From Lepidodermella squamata (lineage: Eukaryota > Gastrotricha), in assembly GCA_047495785.1 (NCBI GenBank), contig JBLDXI010000029.1:2232001-2296000 (forward strand): DNA of 64,000 nt, in the 5' to 3' direction. Positions 13,169 through 26,035 of this stretch are shown here, in pieces (positions within the stretch are counted from its first letter, which is position 1; each line of letters starts with the position of its first letter). The position numbers and the translations under genes were made by a program. Below the pieces are notes generated by a model that searched no databases, was not told the origin of the DNA, and worked only from the letters and a program-made list of their open reading frames with translations.

Positions 13169-14064
13169 ACATTTATTTTATATTGCGGCCACCGAACAAA
13201 TTTGTCAACAAGCTTGCGAAACAAAAGAACAATAATTACTCCATGAAATTTGAGTTTTATTTAAATTTCAAAAAAAAACAACTTAAAACGTTGAAATATT
13301 CAATGTGATCGGCGATATCATAATAATATTATTAATAATAATCGTCGCGGTTAACGACTAAAAGGTTCACCACGCGAGAGCTCACGATCTTCGAGAACAG
13401 GATAGAGAGTAGGCGGTTGCTAGCCGCGCGAGAAAAAAAAACGAAAGAGATAAAGCGAAAGATCAACTAAAAGATCATTTTTTCATAAATTCAGATTGCT
13501 AAACACGCCTCGAGAGAGAAAATTTCACGCGGTCTTTTGTTGGATTTTGCAAACAAACGTAACTTTTTTAAAGTGGCGAAAAACGATGCCCACAATTATT
13601 AGTAAAGATGAAAACCCCAAACAGCAATTATCATGCTTTAAATTCATGTGTTAAATTATTTTTGTATCATGCTTTGAGCGAGATGAGAGAAGAAAAGATC
13701 GACAGAAAAAAACTCAAGCGCGAAAAACCACTAGAACAATGAGCTGTGACGACAGCAGATCAAACGGAAATGATTCATAGCAAAAAAGCGGTGTGCATCA
13801 ACAAAATTCACAGGATGTTTGATTATTTTTGCATTTTTTTCTGATATCAAGGTGCGTTGAGTTTTACATGATTGTTTTTGCTTATAATACCATAAAAATT
13901 TAAAAGCCGGAAAAAGTGCGTCGCAATTTTGAATCAACATTATAATAGTAGGGTGGATAAATTACATTCAGACTAAGCATCACAACGGAGACTGAAAAAA
14001 TTTCTTCCGACTAAAAAAAGGTTATTTTTTCGATTTTTTTCAATATGATTGACTTTGTATATAA
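13169..14064. other. Convergent intergenic spacer
   Basis: About 0.9 kb of AT-rich DNA separates the 3' ends of the MRH gene and copy C. It contains an AATAATATTATT palindrome near 13320, like one at about 31970. I see no gene or repeat-bounded element here. Confidence 0.4.
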
Positions 14065-17000
14065 CTAGAAGATGACAACTTGGCCGTCGCGTTGGCCGGG
14101 TTGAGACTGGGATTGCGGATGCGCAGGGCCGCCGGCTGGTTGCTGCAGCCGGGGGTCGATCACCGTTACATTGTCGATGTCTTCCATGCCGAACATCGGA
14201 TTTCGGAAGGCCACTGTACCAGCCGGAACGCCGCTTGCCACCGCGGCCGAACCGGTGATCAAATTACCAGCGCCTGGCGGGTCGTCCAATCGCCGGAAAC
14301 CTCGAGCGTTCGGTCGCCTGGATAAAAAAATAAAAAAATTAGAAAAAATCGAAAAAATCACAGAGTAGTTAATATAACCAGCTGGTTAGAGGAAAGAGCT
14401 ATTTTCGGAATAATTACTTGATTAAAATTCGAAAAATCCAACAAAATCCAGATATTAAAAAATCCACCTTAATTTTTTGATTTTTTGGGTAAATATTTTT
14501 TCCAAATATAGCTCTATCCTGCTTTAGTTATAATATAAAATGCAATAATCGTGGTGAAAAGGTAGAACAATGCGTTGATTTTTTCAAGTTAAAATCAAGT
14601 CAAACGATGCTATGCCAAAAACACGTGTTAAAATGTAAAACAATGCATTAGGTTGTTTGTTATAAAGCAGCAGCTCAAAAAATCGGTGAGTTAAATATGA
14701 ATAAACGAAAGCAAACCGCACCTGAAAACCCTTGAACAAGACAGGTAGAAAAATAACCAAAAAATTACAGACATTCACGCGCATACAAAGGGTAATTGAT
14801 TTCCTATGATTTTCGCATTCTCGGCAATTACAGAAGCTAATTTTACGGCATGCAAACTCGACAACAAGCATAGGTATTATATCATCGATTAAATACCCAA
14901 ATATGTGTCTAATTTGAGGGTTCTGCATCAAGTTACTGCTTTGCCAGTAATTGAACAAGGATCTGTATATAGTAGGTGCATCAAAGTCCGTTATCCAGTG
15001 CATGTAAAACCGCAAATATCAAAGCCATTCGTTATAAAATTTGCTCAAAATTGCAAATTCAAGCTGCATTTTTTTATAATTCGTAGAACGTACCTTCTGA
15101 AGTAGACAAACAGGCCAACAGCTGTTCCGACTAGCATTACTACCACTACAACAATGGCCACGATAATTCCGGCCGAAGTTGTGGACGTGTTCGAAGTCGC
15201 TAAAAAATTGTTTCAAAAATCAGGAAAATTCTAGAAAAAATTGAAATTTCTTACAGGCATCAGCTTCACTTTCCGCCTTCCTATCCATAACTGCTGGGGT
15301 ACTTTGGGTGAAAGGGAAAGTTCGAACATCCGATGTCGTGAATTTGGACGAGCCTAAAAAATCAAATTAGTTAGCAAAATGGCTTTTAAATAACAGATAT
15401 AAGCGAAAATATTAATAAAGCAAAACTGGAGTCACTAAAACGCACTCGAAGAAATTATTTCTTCAAACGTGGTTGTTGAAAAACCGTTGTTTTCATCTGT
15501 GGCTGTAGTTGCTATATTTTTTCGATCAAATCGAATCATTTCATGCGAATAAAAACCGGCTAATCTCAATACCTGAAGTTGGTTTGGTGGGTTTCGTAGT
15601 TTTCGTGGCCTTGGTCGTTTGACCCGGCTTCGTCGGGACAGTCGACGGTTTCGGGCTGGTCGGATTCAACTGGCAATAGTTTTCGATCGGCTGAGACCAG
15701 AACGCCGTCAAATTGTTGGTCGACAAACATTTCAACGCGAACGTTTTTCCCTTGAATCCAGACTGCATTTCAGGGCCGTTCGAACACGTGAAATTACACG
15801 AGGCATTGATGCGCAGCGTGCAGGCTTCGTCAAATGAACCGTAAATAGCCGCTGGTTTCGGGCAAGCGACAACTGAAAATTAAAACATTTAGTAAAAAAA
15901 ACAATTTTTCCTTAAATTATCTACCATCTTTGCAGTTCACGCCGTCAACAGGATCTGGCGAGCCAAACGGGCATTTGCAGGCCACCTTAGCATTAGGCAT
16001 CGGTATGCAAATATGGCTGCAGAATTTGTTGTGGTCGGTATAATGGCATGGGGTAGTAAAATTGCCCTTATCATCGTGTTCGCGGCTGAAAACGGCCAGG
16101 CCGTTGAGACCGGTGAAAAACGACCCGCCAATGACGCCCTTCTTTTGTTTGGTTTTCAAATCGAAAACGTGGACACCGCGATGTTGCCAATCAGTCGCCA
16201 GCAGGTAGTTGCCATACACCTGAACGCCGTAGATGAACGACGGGTCTTTATCGCTTCCCTCAGTTGCGAACAGCTGCGGGCCGTTTTCGATGTTTTTCAA
16301 CTCGACATACATAATCGAGCGATTTTGGCCGGTTGAGAAGTAGAGACGGTCGGTTTCGTAGTCGATCGATAGTTCGTAGATCCAGGGCACGGTTTTCGTC
16401 TTGTCCTGGCCGGTTGCTGAGAAATAAACGACTTTGGTGCAGTTTTGGCCGTTCGGGAAGCAACGCATGATAGCGGACCAGGTGCTGGGCTGGGCATTCG
16501 AGCCACTAGCAGTCGCTGGGGTAGTCACGTTTCGAGTAGCAAAGTAGATGTGCCTTGAATAGAAAAAATGTCAAAAATGAATACACAATTCAGCAATTAA
16601 TGATCACGCAAATATTTGAAAATTACTGGCAATGCGGATACATTTTCAACTATTCATAGTAAAACGATGGAAACCGGGATTTATATCACATAAAAGTATC
16701 GCTCTAAAATTCTTCCTATCAGCTTTGTTTTGAAATTAAAATCAAGGTGGCGTAAATCTATGTTGAGAAAATCTGGTTTTGGGACCCCGTTATTTATTTT
16801 TAAAGGTCAAATATTATTCTGGATTTTTCAATGAATTCTTGAATCGACGTTCCTACGCTTACACCCCTCTAAAATTTAAATCCAACAACTAAAATGTAGA
16901 TGCCCTGCTATTACGCATTGTTGGATTTACCTGGAAATTTTCGGTGAAAAACGCAAAATTAAGGACAGAATAAACACGTCGCCAAGAATTTAAATAACGG

Positions 17001-20000
17001 GTCTTTTCTTCTCTTTGCTTCAAAATGAAACCCACATTTCCAATTATGAATCTCAAACACGCGGTTGTATAAGCAACTGAGCGTCTAAAATTTGTTGCTG
17101 ATAATTCAACGTTTTTAGATTTCAAAAAATCCGGTAAACATATCAAAATACGCAGTAAAATTACAAATTACCTAGCCCAAGTCTGGTTCATATTTCAGAA
17201 ATACTAACACCGATTGTAAAAATGTGAGAAACTTGGTTTGTGGTATTTTGTCCGACACTTTCCATCGTTAGGGAGAATACTTTCAAATGTTTGTACAATT
17301 TACAATTGATCATTGCCAAGAACATTCGTTAATTTCAGATTTTGAATTCAAATATTCAAATCATTATCATTTACATTCGATCCGGCCTCCGGTCCATGAC
17401 AACGCCGTAGAAACTGGTGTATGGATCCGCTTGATACAGGATAGTCGTGTAATTTTTACTTTCCATGTCAAAAGCGGCGACATAGTGACCCTCGCGGTGA
17501 GTGTAGAACAGCAAGCGCGATTCGTGGTCGACAAACAGACCGTACACCTTGTTGCCTGTAGCCAGGAAAATTTCAAAAATATAATTAGAAACGATAAAAC
17601 AAATATGCAGCGCTAATAATTATTGGAGGTCAGTCGCTACTATTGTTATTAAGGTGGCTGCTAATTATCGATCACCGTCGACCGCCCACGTCCGGTAAAG
17701 CACTCAGCCGCCCGTTGTTAAGCAGCGCTAATAAAAGCAGCTCGAGGCCATCGATGTCTCTCATTTGACAACAACAGGAAGATTGAATTCAAATGAAATA
17801 CAACAAAATGAGAGGAAGTATGACATTTCACATCTAGGGTATACTAATTAAAAGGCACGACACTTACAGCAAGCTAAAGCGTTTGCAACGCAAATTAAGC
17901 TGAATTTGATTGAAAATTAAAAGGCGGCTCTAAAACTAGAAGCCTCAACTTTCAATCAACTCGCAGAGTACAACGTTTAGAAATGAGAAAATAATCAGGA
18001 TTCTGATTTCAACACGTCGTTGATTGCCAATAAGTAATTAAAGATAATTGAGATTACGCCAAAATTAGTTTTCAACCAAAAAATTCAGAACGCAGTCCGA
18101 AGGCAATATATAATTTTGTTTATTTTCGAGATATAGCGATTAGAACCCAATTTTTTGTTAATTTCGAAATTTTAAAATAAAAATCGATAAGATGAAGTAC
18201 ATAAAAATTATAAAAAAAATGTTATTCCTATCTATGAATTTTTTATTTTATTTTCAATAATTCTCATCAATTCTGTCCTTCCAAATAATTTCCTTTTAAT
18301 TTTCATATCAATGATTAGGCCACTTCGGACTGCAACAAAGACTTAATCTTAAATTTTCTCATCGAAATTCAAACTTGAAAGTATGAAAGAAGGCGCACGA
18401 AAAGCAATTCATAGGTTACTTCATAGCTCTCAACGCTTTTTGATATATCAATTCCGTTGCCTTTCGAAAAAACCTGACCTGTCAACGTCATGCGGGTTGC
18501 GGCTATAGACAACAATGCATACATACATTATACGTGAATGAACAAGGCATGTCGTTGTTATTAATTGATTATTCAACAATAGCAATGTTACGATAACCCG
18601 TGTATTGTAACGTTTTCACCCCGCGCGTGATTTGCATTAAGGCCGCGCATCACTCACCTAGATGAACCACCGTCTCCTCCATGTGACCCTGGTCAGGATC
18701 GCGCGCCATTTGCGTCTGCGGGTTCACGCGGATTATCGAGCCGCGTTCATGATCGCCGAAATATATATCCGACGTGAGGGCGTCGAACGCGACCGAGTAC
18801 GGCCGCGCCTTAGCGTGGATGAACAGCGCGGACAGGTTGTTTTGAACCGTGAATGAAAATTCGCCCTTCGCCGACTGCTGCACGGTTTTCAGCGGCAGCA
18901 TGAATATTTTGTGGTGGTAGTCGTCGACACTGATAATAGCGCCCTCGTTTAGTAGATCGATGGGCCGCGGGGCACAGTGCCGCTGGTCCGGCATCAGCAC
19001 CATGCCGTCCGTGCACGCGCAGTGCGACGTGCTGGCATTGCTGTTCCACGAGGCGAGGCACAAATGCTCGCAGCGGCCGTGCTCCAAATCGGCGCAAATG
19101 TCCTGGTACGCTGTAAATTTGAAACGAGAATTAAAAATTGAACTGATTCGGTGCGGCTCGTTTAATCAAATATGATCGTGACTCGAACGATTTCAACATC
19201 AAAAATTGATGAAATATCGCTGATATAGCTGAGTTCAGCTTAACGACTCAATATCCAAATTGAACGAACGCTAAATCCAATCCACAAAAATTGAATTGTA
19301 CGAAAGTAAAGAAATCTCTTAGTTTTAATAATTTCAATAAATTTTGAAAGCGAGTTTAAAATTTAAAATTAATTTAATCAGAAAATGTATCAAACGTGAG
19401 AAAAATTATAGAATTTTTATGGATGAAAAAGCTTTCGATGAAGCGAAAAGAAAAAATTAGGTAATTTCGGCTATAATTTAAAAATAATTTTCAATTCCAA
19501 GTGATCACTTTCTGAAACTTCGCTACAATTTCAGCAAGCAGTTTACAATCAGAGCATCAAGAATTTCGGCCCATATTTGAATAAATCTTGCAGTTTAATA
19601 GCAAAATCGATATGAATAATCGAATTAAGATTTTTGAAAATACTAACCAAGATTAGAAGGATTCGTGTTGCTGATAGCTTGCGTGTCAGTGCTCGCATTT
19701 TGAAACAAATACGGGTTAACCACAGCTAGCGATTTGATCGGTCCACGCATGCCCGACGACGGTAGGGTAACTTTCCGCAACTGAATCTCCTGGTCGACAG
19801 CCGCGCCCATCGAGTTCGACGTGTACAGTTTCAAATCCGAATTCGACCAGGACGAAAACATCAGAATACGCTGGTAGACTGCAAATTGGGAGATATTTGC
19901 AATGGCGAATTGCGAATACGCTATCGTCGGTTGTTGGCATGACGAAAACGGCGGTAGACTGCGTAGATTGTACCAACCAAGTCTATTCGCCGGCTGCTCC

Positions 20001-23000
20001 AGGAACAACAGGGTCGTATTTGCGTAGGACACCTGCATTTGGGCAACATTGCCTTGAACAGTTCCCAGGACACACTCGCCAGTTGCGTCGAGATTCAACT
20101 GACTGATCGTGCTCAAATTTGTCGCGTTCGAATAAGTGGCCCAGTACAATTTTCGTCGCATGGCATCAACAACCAGGCTTGTGATGTTAACGTCCTCCTT
20201 AATCAAAGCCGGGAAATAGTAGTTATCCCTCAGAACCACCAAGCTGCGAGAAGATTGATCAGCGATGTAGAGATTTCGGCCGAGCCAATCGAAGGCCAAG
20301 GCAACAACTGAATTTCCAGAGTAGAAAACTTCCCACTCATCTGGGGCGCCGTCAGTCATCATTCCTAGCGTGGGAATCGATATCCAGTCGAAAACGCGAC
20401 TAGCCTGGCGTAACCTCAGGTTGTAAATCGCCGCTGGCATGTGATTCTGCTGGACGGCGTAAATTCGATAGGCAAAGTGGTCTGGTTCCATGATACTGTA
20501 CTGCTTTTTGCCTGATAAAAATACAGAAAATCCACCTTAATATTTGAAATTTTTTAAATAATAGCAGTAGAGAAAGGACGTTACAAAAACAAAACAAAAA
20601 AAGAAACTTTTTTAGTCGCAAAATTTAAAATTAAACTGTTAGGTATTAAATACTAGAAAATAAATCGACTTTACTTATTGTGAAATTAGCAAGGCGGATG
20701 CGATTTTGATTTCTTAAAAAATTAACCTAGTTAATCCTGATTTATAACCATGCCATAACCGATTTATTTTTATTATCAAGCGTAAATTTGTGATCAGCCA
20801 GCTGATTTCAAAGCGAACCAACCTTTTGTCGAGGGCCTGTTACCACTAACTACAAAATTAAGCGTAAAATAGTTGAAAGCATCGTCTAATAATGAATTAA
20901 ATATTCCATCTTACTGTAAAATGGAAATATACGGTTCTTAAGAATTCCTTTAAAATATCTGTATCCGCTTAAAAAAATTCAACACCAAAAACTTTACACT
21001 TGAAAGCACGTGTACAACAAATCGCAGTGAGAGTATATTTGTATAAAAGCAAAGCGGTGATTTTTGCGTGTTCTATTTTTGCCAACTTACCACTGAAATA
21101 CTCCGGTTCTAATGTGCAGAGAAAACATCATAACAATATTGATTTACACCGTTCAAATTTTCATTTTTTCAATAATTCCTGATTTTCTCTCGAATCGTCA
21201 AATATTTACCATTTTGAAAGCAGTAGTCTGCGTCGAAAAGGCTAGGGCCGATCTGTGACGACGGCTGGCCTATGGTGTCAAGGCTGCGGTAGCAAATTTT
21301 GTCCAGAGTGTTGTAAACAATCACGGGCGAGGCGGGTTGCGTATTGTTGACATAACACTCCTTCACCGTGCTATTCCACGAGTAGCCGTCCGGGCACAGG
21401 CAGGTGGCGACTCCCTTGATGTTCGTACACATGAACTGACAGTTTGCACTAGAGCAGTTCACTATATACACCAGAAAAATCAACACTCACTGACACAAAA
21501 TTACGGCAAATAAAACTCACGTTTCTCAGTAACAGCCGGAAACGGCTGGTAGCTGGAGAGCGCCCGAAATTCGCCATTCAAAGCGCGTGAATGACGCAGC
21601 TCTAGATTAGAACAGCACGAACCGTCGGTTTTAGGCACGATCGAATAGACAAAAATCGAGGAGACAGAATGGACGAGATCGACAACGGCCAAAAACATGA
21701 ATCTGCTCTCGTACAGCTGAATGCTGCCAACTCGGCTGTTGAAAATCGTGTAGTTTTTGTACGTCGTTATGTCGAATTTCGCAACAATTTTTCCGTGATA
21801 ATCCAACACAAACACACTGGTCGCAAACGCTGCCCAGACGCTGAAAAAATTCAAGAATTAGAAATCCAGCTTAAACATTAGAAAAAACTATTCACTGTTT
21901 CTTCTGGAAATCGACGGTCAATGCTCCAGGAAGCATCATATCTGGGTTGATATCCGAATTGTCATTCGAAAAAACGGTCGGCGGGAAGTCGTAGATCTTT
22001 TTGCCCTCAGAGCCGTCCATCAAAGTTCGCCAAACGTGGATAGTACCAGCCACATCGTCACGATCCAGGAAAAACAAGTAGCCCTCGTTAGCATCGAGGC
22101 TAAGCGAATAGCCTTCGAGCTCGGACGAAGCGAGGGCTGTTTTGTAGATGCTGGTCGATGACAGTGAGAAAAAGCTCGAAATCGCAGCATCAGGAGAGCG
22201 ATGCATCATCATGTTGTGGTAGTCGGTCAGAGGGACAATTCTCAGCCATTTGAAAATCGGATCGAACCAAATCGCATTGCCGCCGACCCAATCGTATGCA
22301 ATTGACTTCACCCCAATCGAAAGTCCAGCGTAATGCGCGACTGTGTTGAAAGTTCCATCCATCCTCGCGCTAGCGATTTGGCGGAATTGGGTCTCAGCGA
22401 TCAAGAGGCGTTGCTGATCCCAATCGACAGCTAGACCGACAATGCCACTTCTAATGGTGAAGAGCTGCTCGCGCTGCGGTCGGCGAATCCAAGCCGCTGG
22501 GTCGCCTTCAAGTCGATAGAATAGCGTATTATTCGTGTTCAACATTACCGCGTAAATAATGCCAGGCGAATGTAAGGTCTCTTTAGCGCAAGACGTGGTG
22601 CCATTGGGATTCGTGACAGTTACGTAATAATCGCTACAGGAGCAAGTCGATTTGACTTTCTCGTCGCCTGGAACGCATATGTGGTTGCATTTCAGAGATC
22701 CACACAACGAGTTGGATGGTTCCGAATATTCGTATCGTTTGAAAGTGACAATTTTCGACGAGGAGTTCAGCTTGAAGAGTTGCACGTAATTCGGGTCAAT
22801 GATAGTTACATTATTGACGTTGTAACTCAATTTGACAATTGAGTTTGAAGTTGTGTTCGTGTAATAGATCACACCACGACTAGCAGTCATAGGTGTGCAT
22901 GGGATGGTTTTCGAGTTGATTGGATCATGGCCGTCGATCTTCATGCCCAAAAGAACACCATTAACACAGTAGTGCAACATCTCGTCGTAATTGTCGTACG

Positions 23001-23731
23001 CCAGCAACTTGGATCCTTTCGTGAATTGAGAGGGCAAGCTGAATTCGGAACGAAACGAAGAACCATTCAATTTTGCAGTAAAAATAGTAAAAGATCCGTT
23101 CTCGGCAATCAACCGGTTCTTCTCAGTATCGAGGAAGAAAGTGCCATCGAGTCCCTCAGCTTGTTGAAACAAAGACTTTATCCTCAGGTCCTCGTGTTCA
23201 TTGCGAAGGCTAATCCCAAGAATGCTGTGGTACCCAGCATCGTAAACAAAGGCCACGTCATAGCTTGGGTACGCTCTGATTGTCAGAGGTGTGGTTTCTG
23301 ATTAAATAAAATATGCTAATCTATCATGTCATTCAATAAGCGTCATACCTTCTCTCAATTGATGAGACTTGTACACTTTTTGAAGGTCCAATGGGCCTTT
23401 CCAGATACCTTTCGCCTTCGGACGGCTGCTTGAAAAATAGAATACGCTTGTGATAGGGTTGAACTCTACATCTTCGATGTTCTGTATAGTATTTGGCACT
23501 GGGATAGAAATCCAAGTCGGCTCGGACGATTTGTTGAAGTAATGTAGTGTATATGAAGCGTTGGCATCGTCGTCTTGCGTTAGATAGACAAAAAACTCTG
23601 AAAGAAAGAAATGTTTGACCACGTCGGATCAAAAACACTATATACTCACCGGTGGTTGATGCGCAGTTACAGCATATAACCGATATAAAAAATAACAATA
23701 TTGAATAGGTATGCGCCATACCCGCCACCAT
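14065..23731 (-). CDS. LRP-like four-propeller receptor with sushi domain, copy C
   Basis: Thirteen exons: 23731-23650, 23597-23349, 23297-21896, 21840-21521, 21461-21210, 20511-19648, 19110-18658, 17555-17375, 16553-15925, 15872-15573, 15353-15255, 15199-15094 and 14317-14065. They sum to 5190 nt, about 1729 residues. Order: signal peptide, propeller 1, EGF (about 309-345), propeller 2, EGF (about 686-720), propeller 3 (LAFDWLGRNLYIAD, KLYWATY), EGF (about 1060-1100, GRCEHLCLA), propeller 4, a fourth EGF (FCSHICIPMP), a sushi/CCP module (about 1480-1545), a Pro/Thr-rich stalk (TTKATKTTKPTKPTS), a Val-rich membrane helix (about 1620-1642) and a tail with AFRNPMFGMEDID. Compared with copy B it gains the fourth EGF and the sushi. 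Exons 1-5 are almost identical to copy A. TTTTAG immediately precedes the ATG. Confidence 0.87.
16554..17374 (-). other. Intron 8 of copy C (821 bp)
   Basis: AT-rich sequence between the short exon 8 and exon 9 of the fourth propeller. I see no domain-bearing frame or terminal-inverted-repeat element in it. Confidence 0.4.
17556..18657 (-). other. Intron 7 of copy C (1102 bp)
   Basis: Mostly AT-rich sequence. It contains one TTAAGGTGG word at about 17649 in a slightly GC-richer block (17640-17760) and nothing recognisable as a gene. An unusual enhancer cannot be judged by eye. Confidence 0.35.
19649..20510 (-). other. Propeller 3 coding block of copy C (exon 6)
   Basis: This large internal exon carries most of the third propeller: LAFDWLGRNLYIAD, LVVDAMRRKLYWATY and SYANTTLLFLEQPANRLGWY. 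These match the blade spacing of copy B exons 6-7 (IAYDFYAYAAYVAD, LTVDVRKRLLYWAE, SYANNTLIFLRP). Copy A should have an equivalent exon just left of the window. Confidence 0.75.
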
Positions 23732-24170
23732 TCTAAAATGGAAATATAATGTATCAATGCACCAGTCATTTCGAAGGAGTGGCGATTAAAACCAAATGAG
23801 TCAAGCTCAACCTTGAATGATAGAGAAGCAAGGTGAAGCAGTTACTACACTAACACGCAGTCAACTGCAAAGATTAAACGCCCTTTGGCTTCCACAAAAG
23901 CCACTTGGCTTGGTCTATCATTAGTTTTGCACGCCTGGGGCCTCGAGCGATGAGGTGAACCTTTTTGGCGTTAAGACTCTCGGGGACAACCTCCTGATGT
24001 AAAATTTAGAGCCCAACATCACCTATATGAGATGCAGCCTTGCAATTGCATTCTGATATAGCGTCAAGTATAAGAAAACCTGAACATAGATTAAATATGG
24101 TAATGCAAACAACTCAAATTGTAAATTGTAGCCGGATCATATCAGAGATGCGTGGCTAAGCGGGGGACCA
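20690..24170. repeat. Segmental duplication unit (partner of 1-4130)
   Basis: From intron 5 through the 5' flank of copy C, this stretch aligns with 1-4130. Shared landmarks are the ATCTGTATCCGCTTAAA intron segment, exons 1-5 with nearly all codons identical, and the upstream GGTCTATCAT and GCGATGAGGTGA blocks. Coding parts are much more similar than flanks and introns. The two units are about 20 kb apart in the same orientation. Confidence 0.85.
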
Positions 24171-25013
24171 GCTGAACAACCAGCACAGGGGATCAAGGAA
24201 TTTAAGTATGTGAAAGTGAACACTAAGGTAGAATGCAGATGCAAATACGAGGATCGAGGATGAGTTATGAATTATGAACTGAGCCAACAGCCAACAGCAT
24301 AAAGTGCGCTAGGCACGAAGGCCTCCCTCGAATCCAAAACCACAGACTTACAACACCAGCCAAAAATCGCTCGGCTTTTCCCTACCTCGATTTTTGAAAT
24401 TCAAATTGTTTACTATTAGTCGCGTGAATAAATTGAGAGAAAATAGTGAAATAGATACTTGCTATGTTAATAATCAACACAATGTCAAAAATTATGGCGG
24501 GAAAAATTCAAATTCCGCAATCGCGTGGAGCTGATGCGCGCTGATCCGAACTCTCAGTCGACGCCGCGGTAGTTCGATTGGCTACCAATCGACGCGTAAC
24601 GCTGTCGTCCAGAAATGCCTGCACTCTCAAGCACCTGCCGTCCTCGAAAACGTTGTACGTAGTCAACAAATCCTCGTCCGACCACAAGACCAGTCTTGGC
24701 AGCACTGATGGCATATGACTTTGAAATGCCAATCATCAAGCTCATCGCATCGGCCTCCGATTTCGAGCAATTGAAATGATCTATTGTTTATTGCCATCTA
24801 TCAGATCCTCAGAGACCAACTGCTGAAAGTTTGCTAAAATCGGTATACGACAGCAAATTCATTGAAATATTTGAAAAAGAGGTAAGTCACCATTTAATCC
24901 TATTTGCATTTATCAGATGAGAGGCCGCCTTAGTGCGCAGTCAACGTACTAATACAACATTCATACGCATGCATGCTTACATGCTTATTGACAATAATGC
25001 TTATTTGGACAAT
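23732..25013. promoter_or_regulatory. 5' flank of copy C and unassigned DNA
   Basis: The first 440 bp correspond to the copy A promoter region. From about 24170 to 25013 there is no identifiable gene. A plus-strand stretch at 24709-24882 has coding-like composition (MAYDFEMPIIKLIASASDF, then a stop, then KFIEIFEKE before a GTAAGT), which could be a decayed exon pair of unknown origin. Confidence 0.4.
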
Positions 25014-25800
25014 CAGGGACGGCGCCAGTGTCAATTGGCCTAGGGGGCAAGCGAGGGGCAAAGTTTTAGGCAAGCCTTTTAACCAAAAAATCAAACAATA
25101 ACAAAAAGCCAGAAGTCACGGGCTTTTTTGTCATAAGTTAAGGTTCTAAGCGCGGGGTTACTTTTGTGAAAGCGCCTCACCACCTTGTCGAGGTTCATTT
25201 TTTTCGAGAGCTCGAGGTTCATTGCTAATACGGCTAAATTTGAGAGGCGCTGATCCAGCATTTTTGTTCTACTATAAGATTTGATGTTGTTCATTAAAGA
25301 GAAGCTACGTTCACAACTCGATGAGCTAATAGGTAAAGTGAGTGCAATTTTGATAGCATTATTCAGAAGAGGCAAAGAATCACGGAACGGCAGTAAAAAT
25401 TGAACGCTTGAGCAGGATATTTAGGTAACGAATCAAATTTTCTTTCTTCGGATAATTTCTTAAGCATTTTGTTCAGAGATTTTGCTTGTGAGACAACGCC
25501 GTTACAGTCATCACCGTTGTCAAGAATTACACCCTTGTAATGTTCAACTATAACTTTCAACAATGATTCATCGAGGAAAAAAGTCACTTAGTGGGTCACA
25601 GGCTCGCAAGGCCGATCAGATCTCGCGATTTTCTGAGGAAAATCTCTCGTCTAGTTCAGTTAGAACGGATGTTATCATGTCATTACATGTCATTACAAAC
25701 CGCGTGCTACATAGCCTCGACTTGAGTGTCATCGACATTCGAGACGCGCGTCTTGCTGGTCGTTGCCATTGGGACAATGACAGTTGTACTGATTTCTGAC
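25014..25800 (-). pseudogene. Decayed hAT transposase with terminal sequence
   Basis: On the minus strand the C-terminal hAT dimerisation segment is clear at 25375-25091: LPISSSSCERSFSLMNNIKS followed by LDQRLSNLAVLAMNLE. Upstream pieces (LTELDERFSSENREI, then LDESLLKVIVEHYKG) look like the preceding helical region. They are broken by an in-frame stop near 25620 and a frame change in a T run near 25580. At 25014 the sequence CAGGGACGGCGCCAG resembles a hAT terminus and is correctly placed beyond the 3' end of the reading frame. The matching 5' terminus was not found. The element is inactive. Confidence 0.7.
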
Positions 25801-26035
25801 GTCGAATGAACCGTCGCCGACGTCGATGAAAATTCTGACAGTATTTTTATTGTAGATTTCGAAACTTTTGGAGTAATTGAATCTCAAAGAGTCCAGTTGC
25901 TTTTTCATTTTAACAATTCCTACTTTTCGAGCATAATTCCGTGATTTAAATGTTACCCAGCGCCTTGTAGGAGCTATGTCGATTATCGAATTTGAGAAAT
26001 TGACGATGTTGTATCAGCAGGCTGATTTTATGAAA

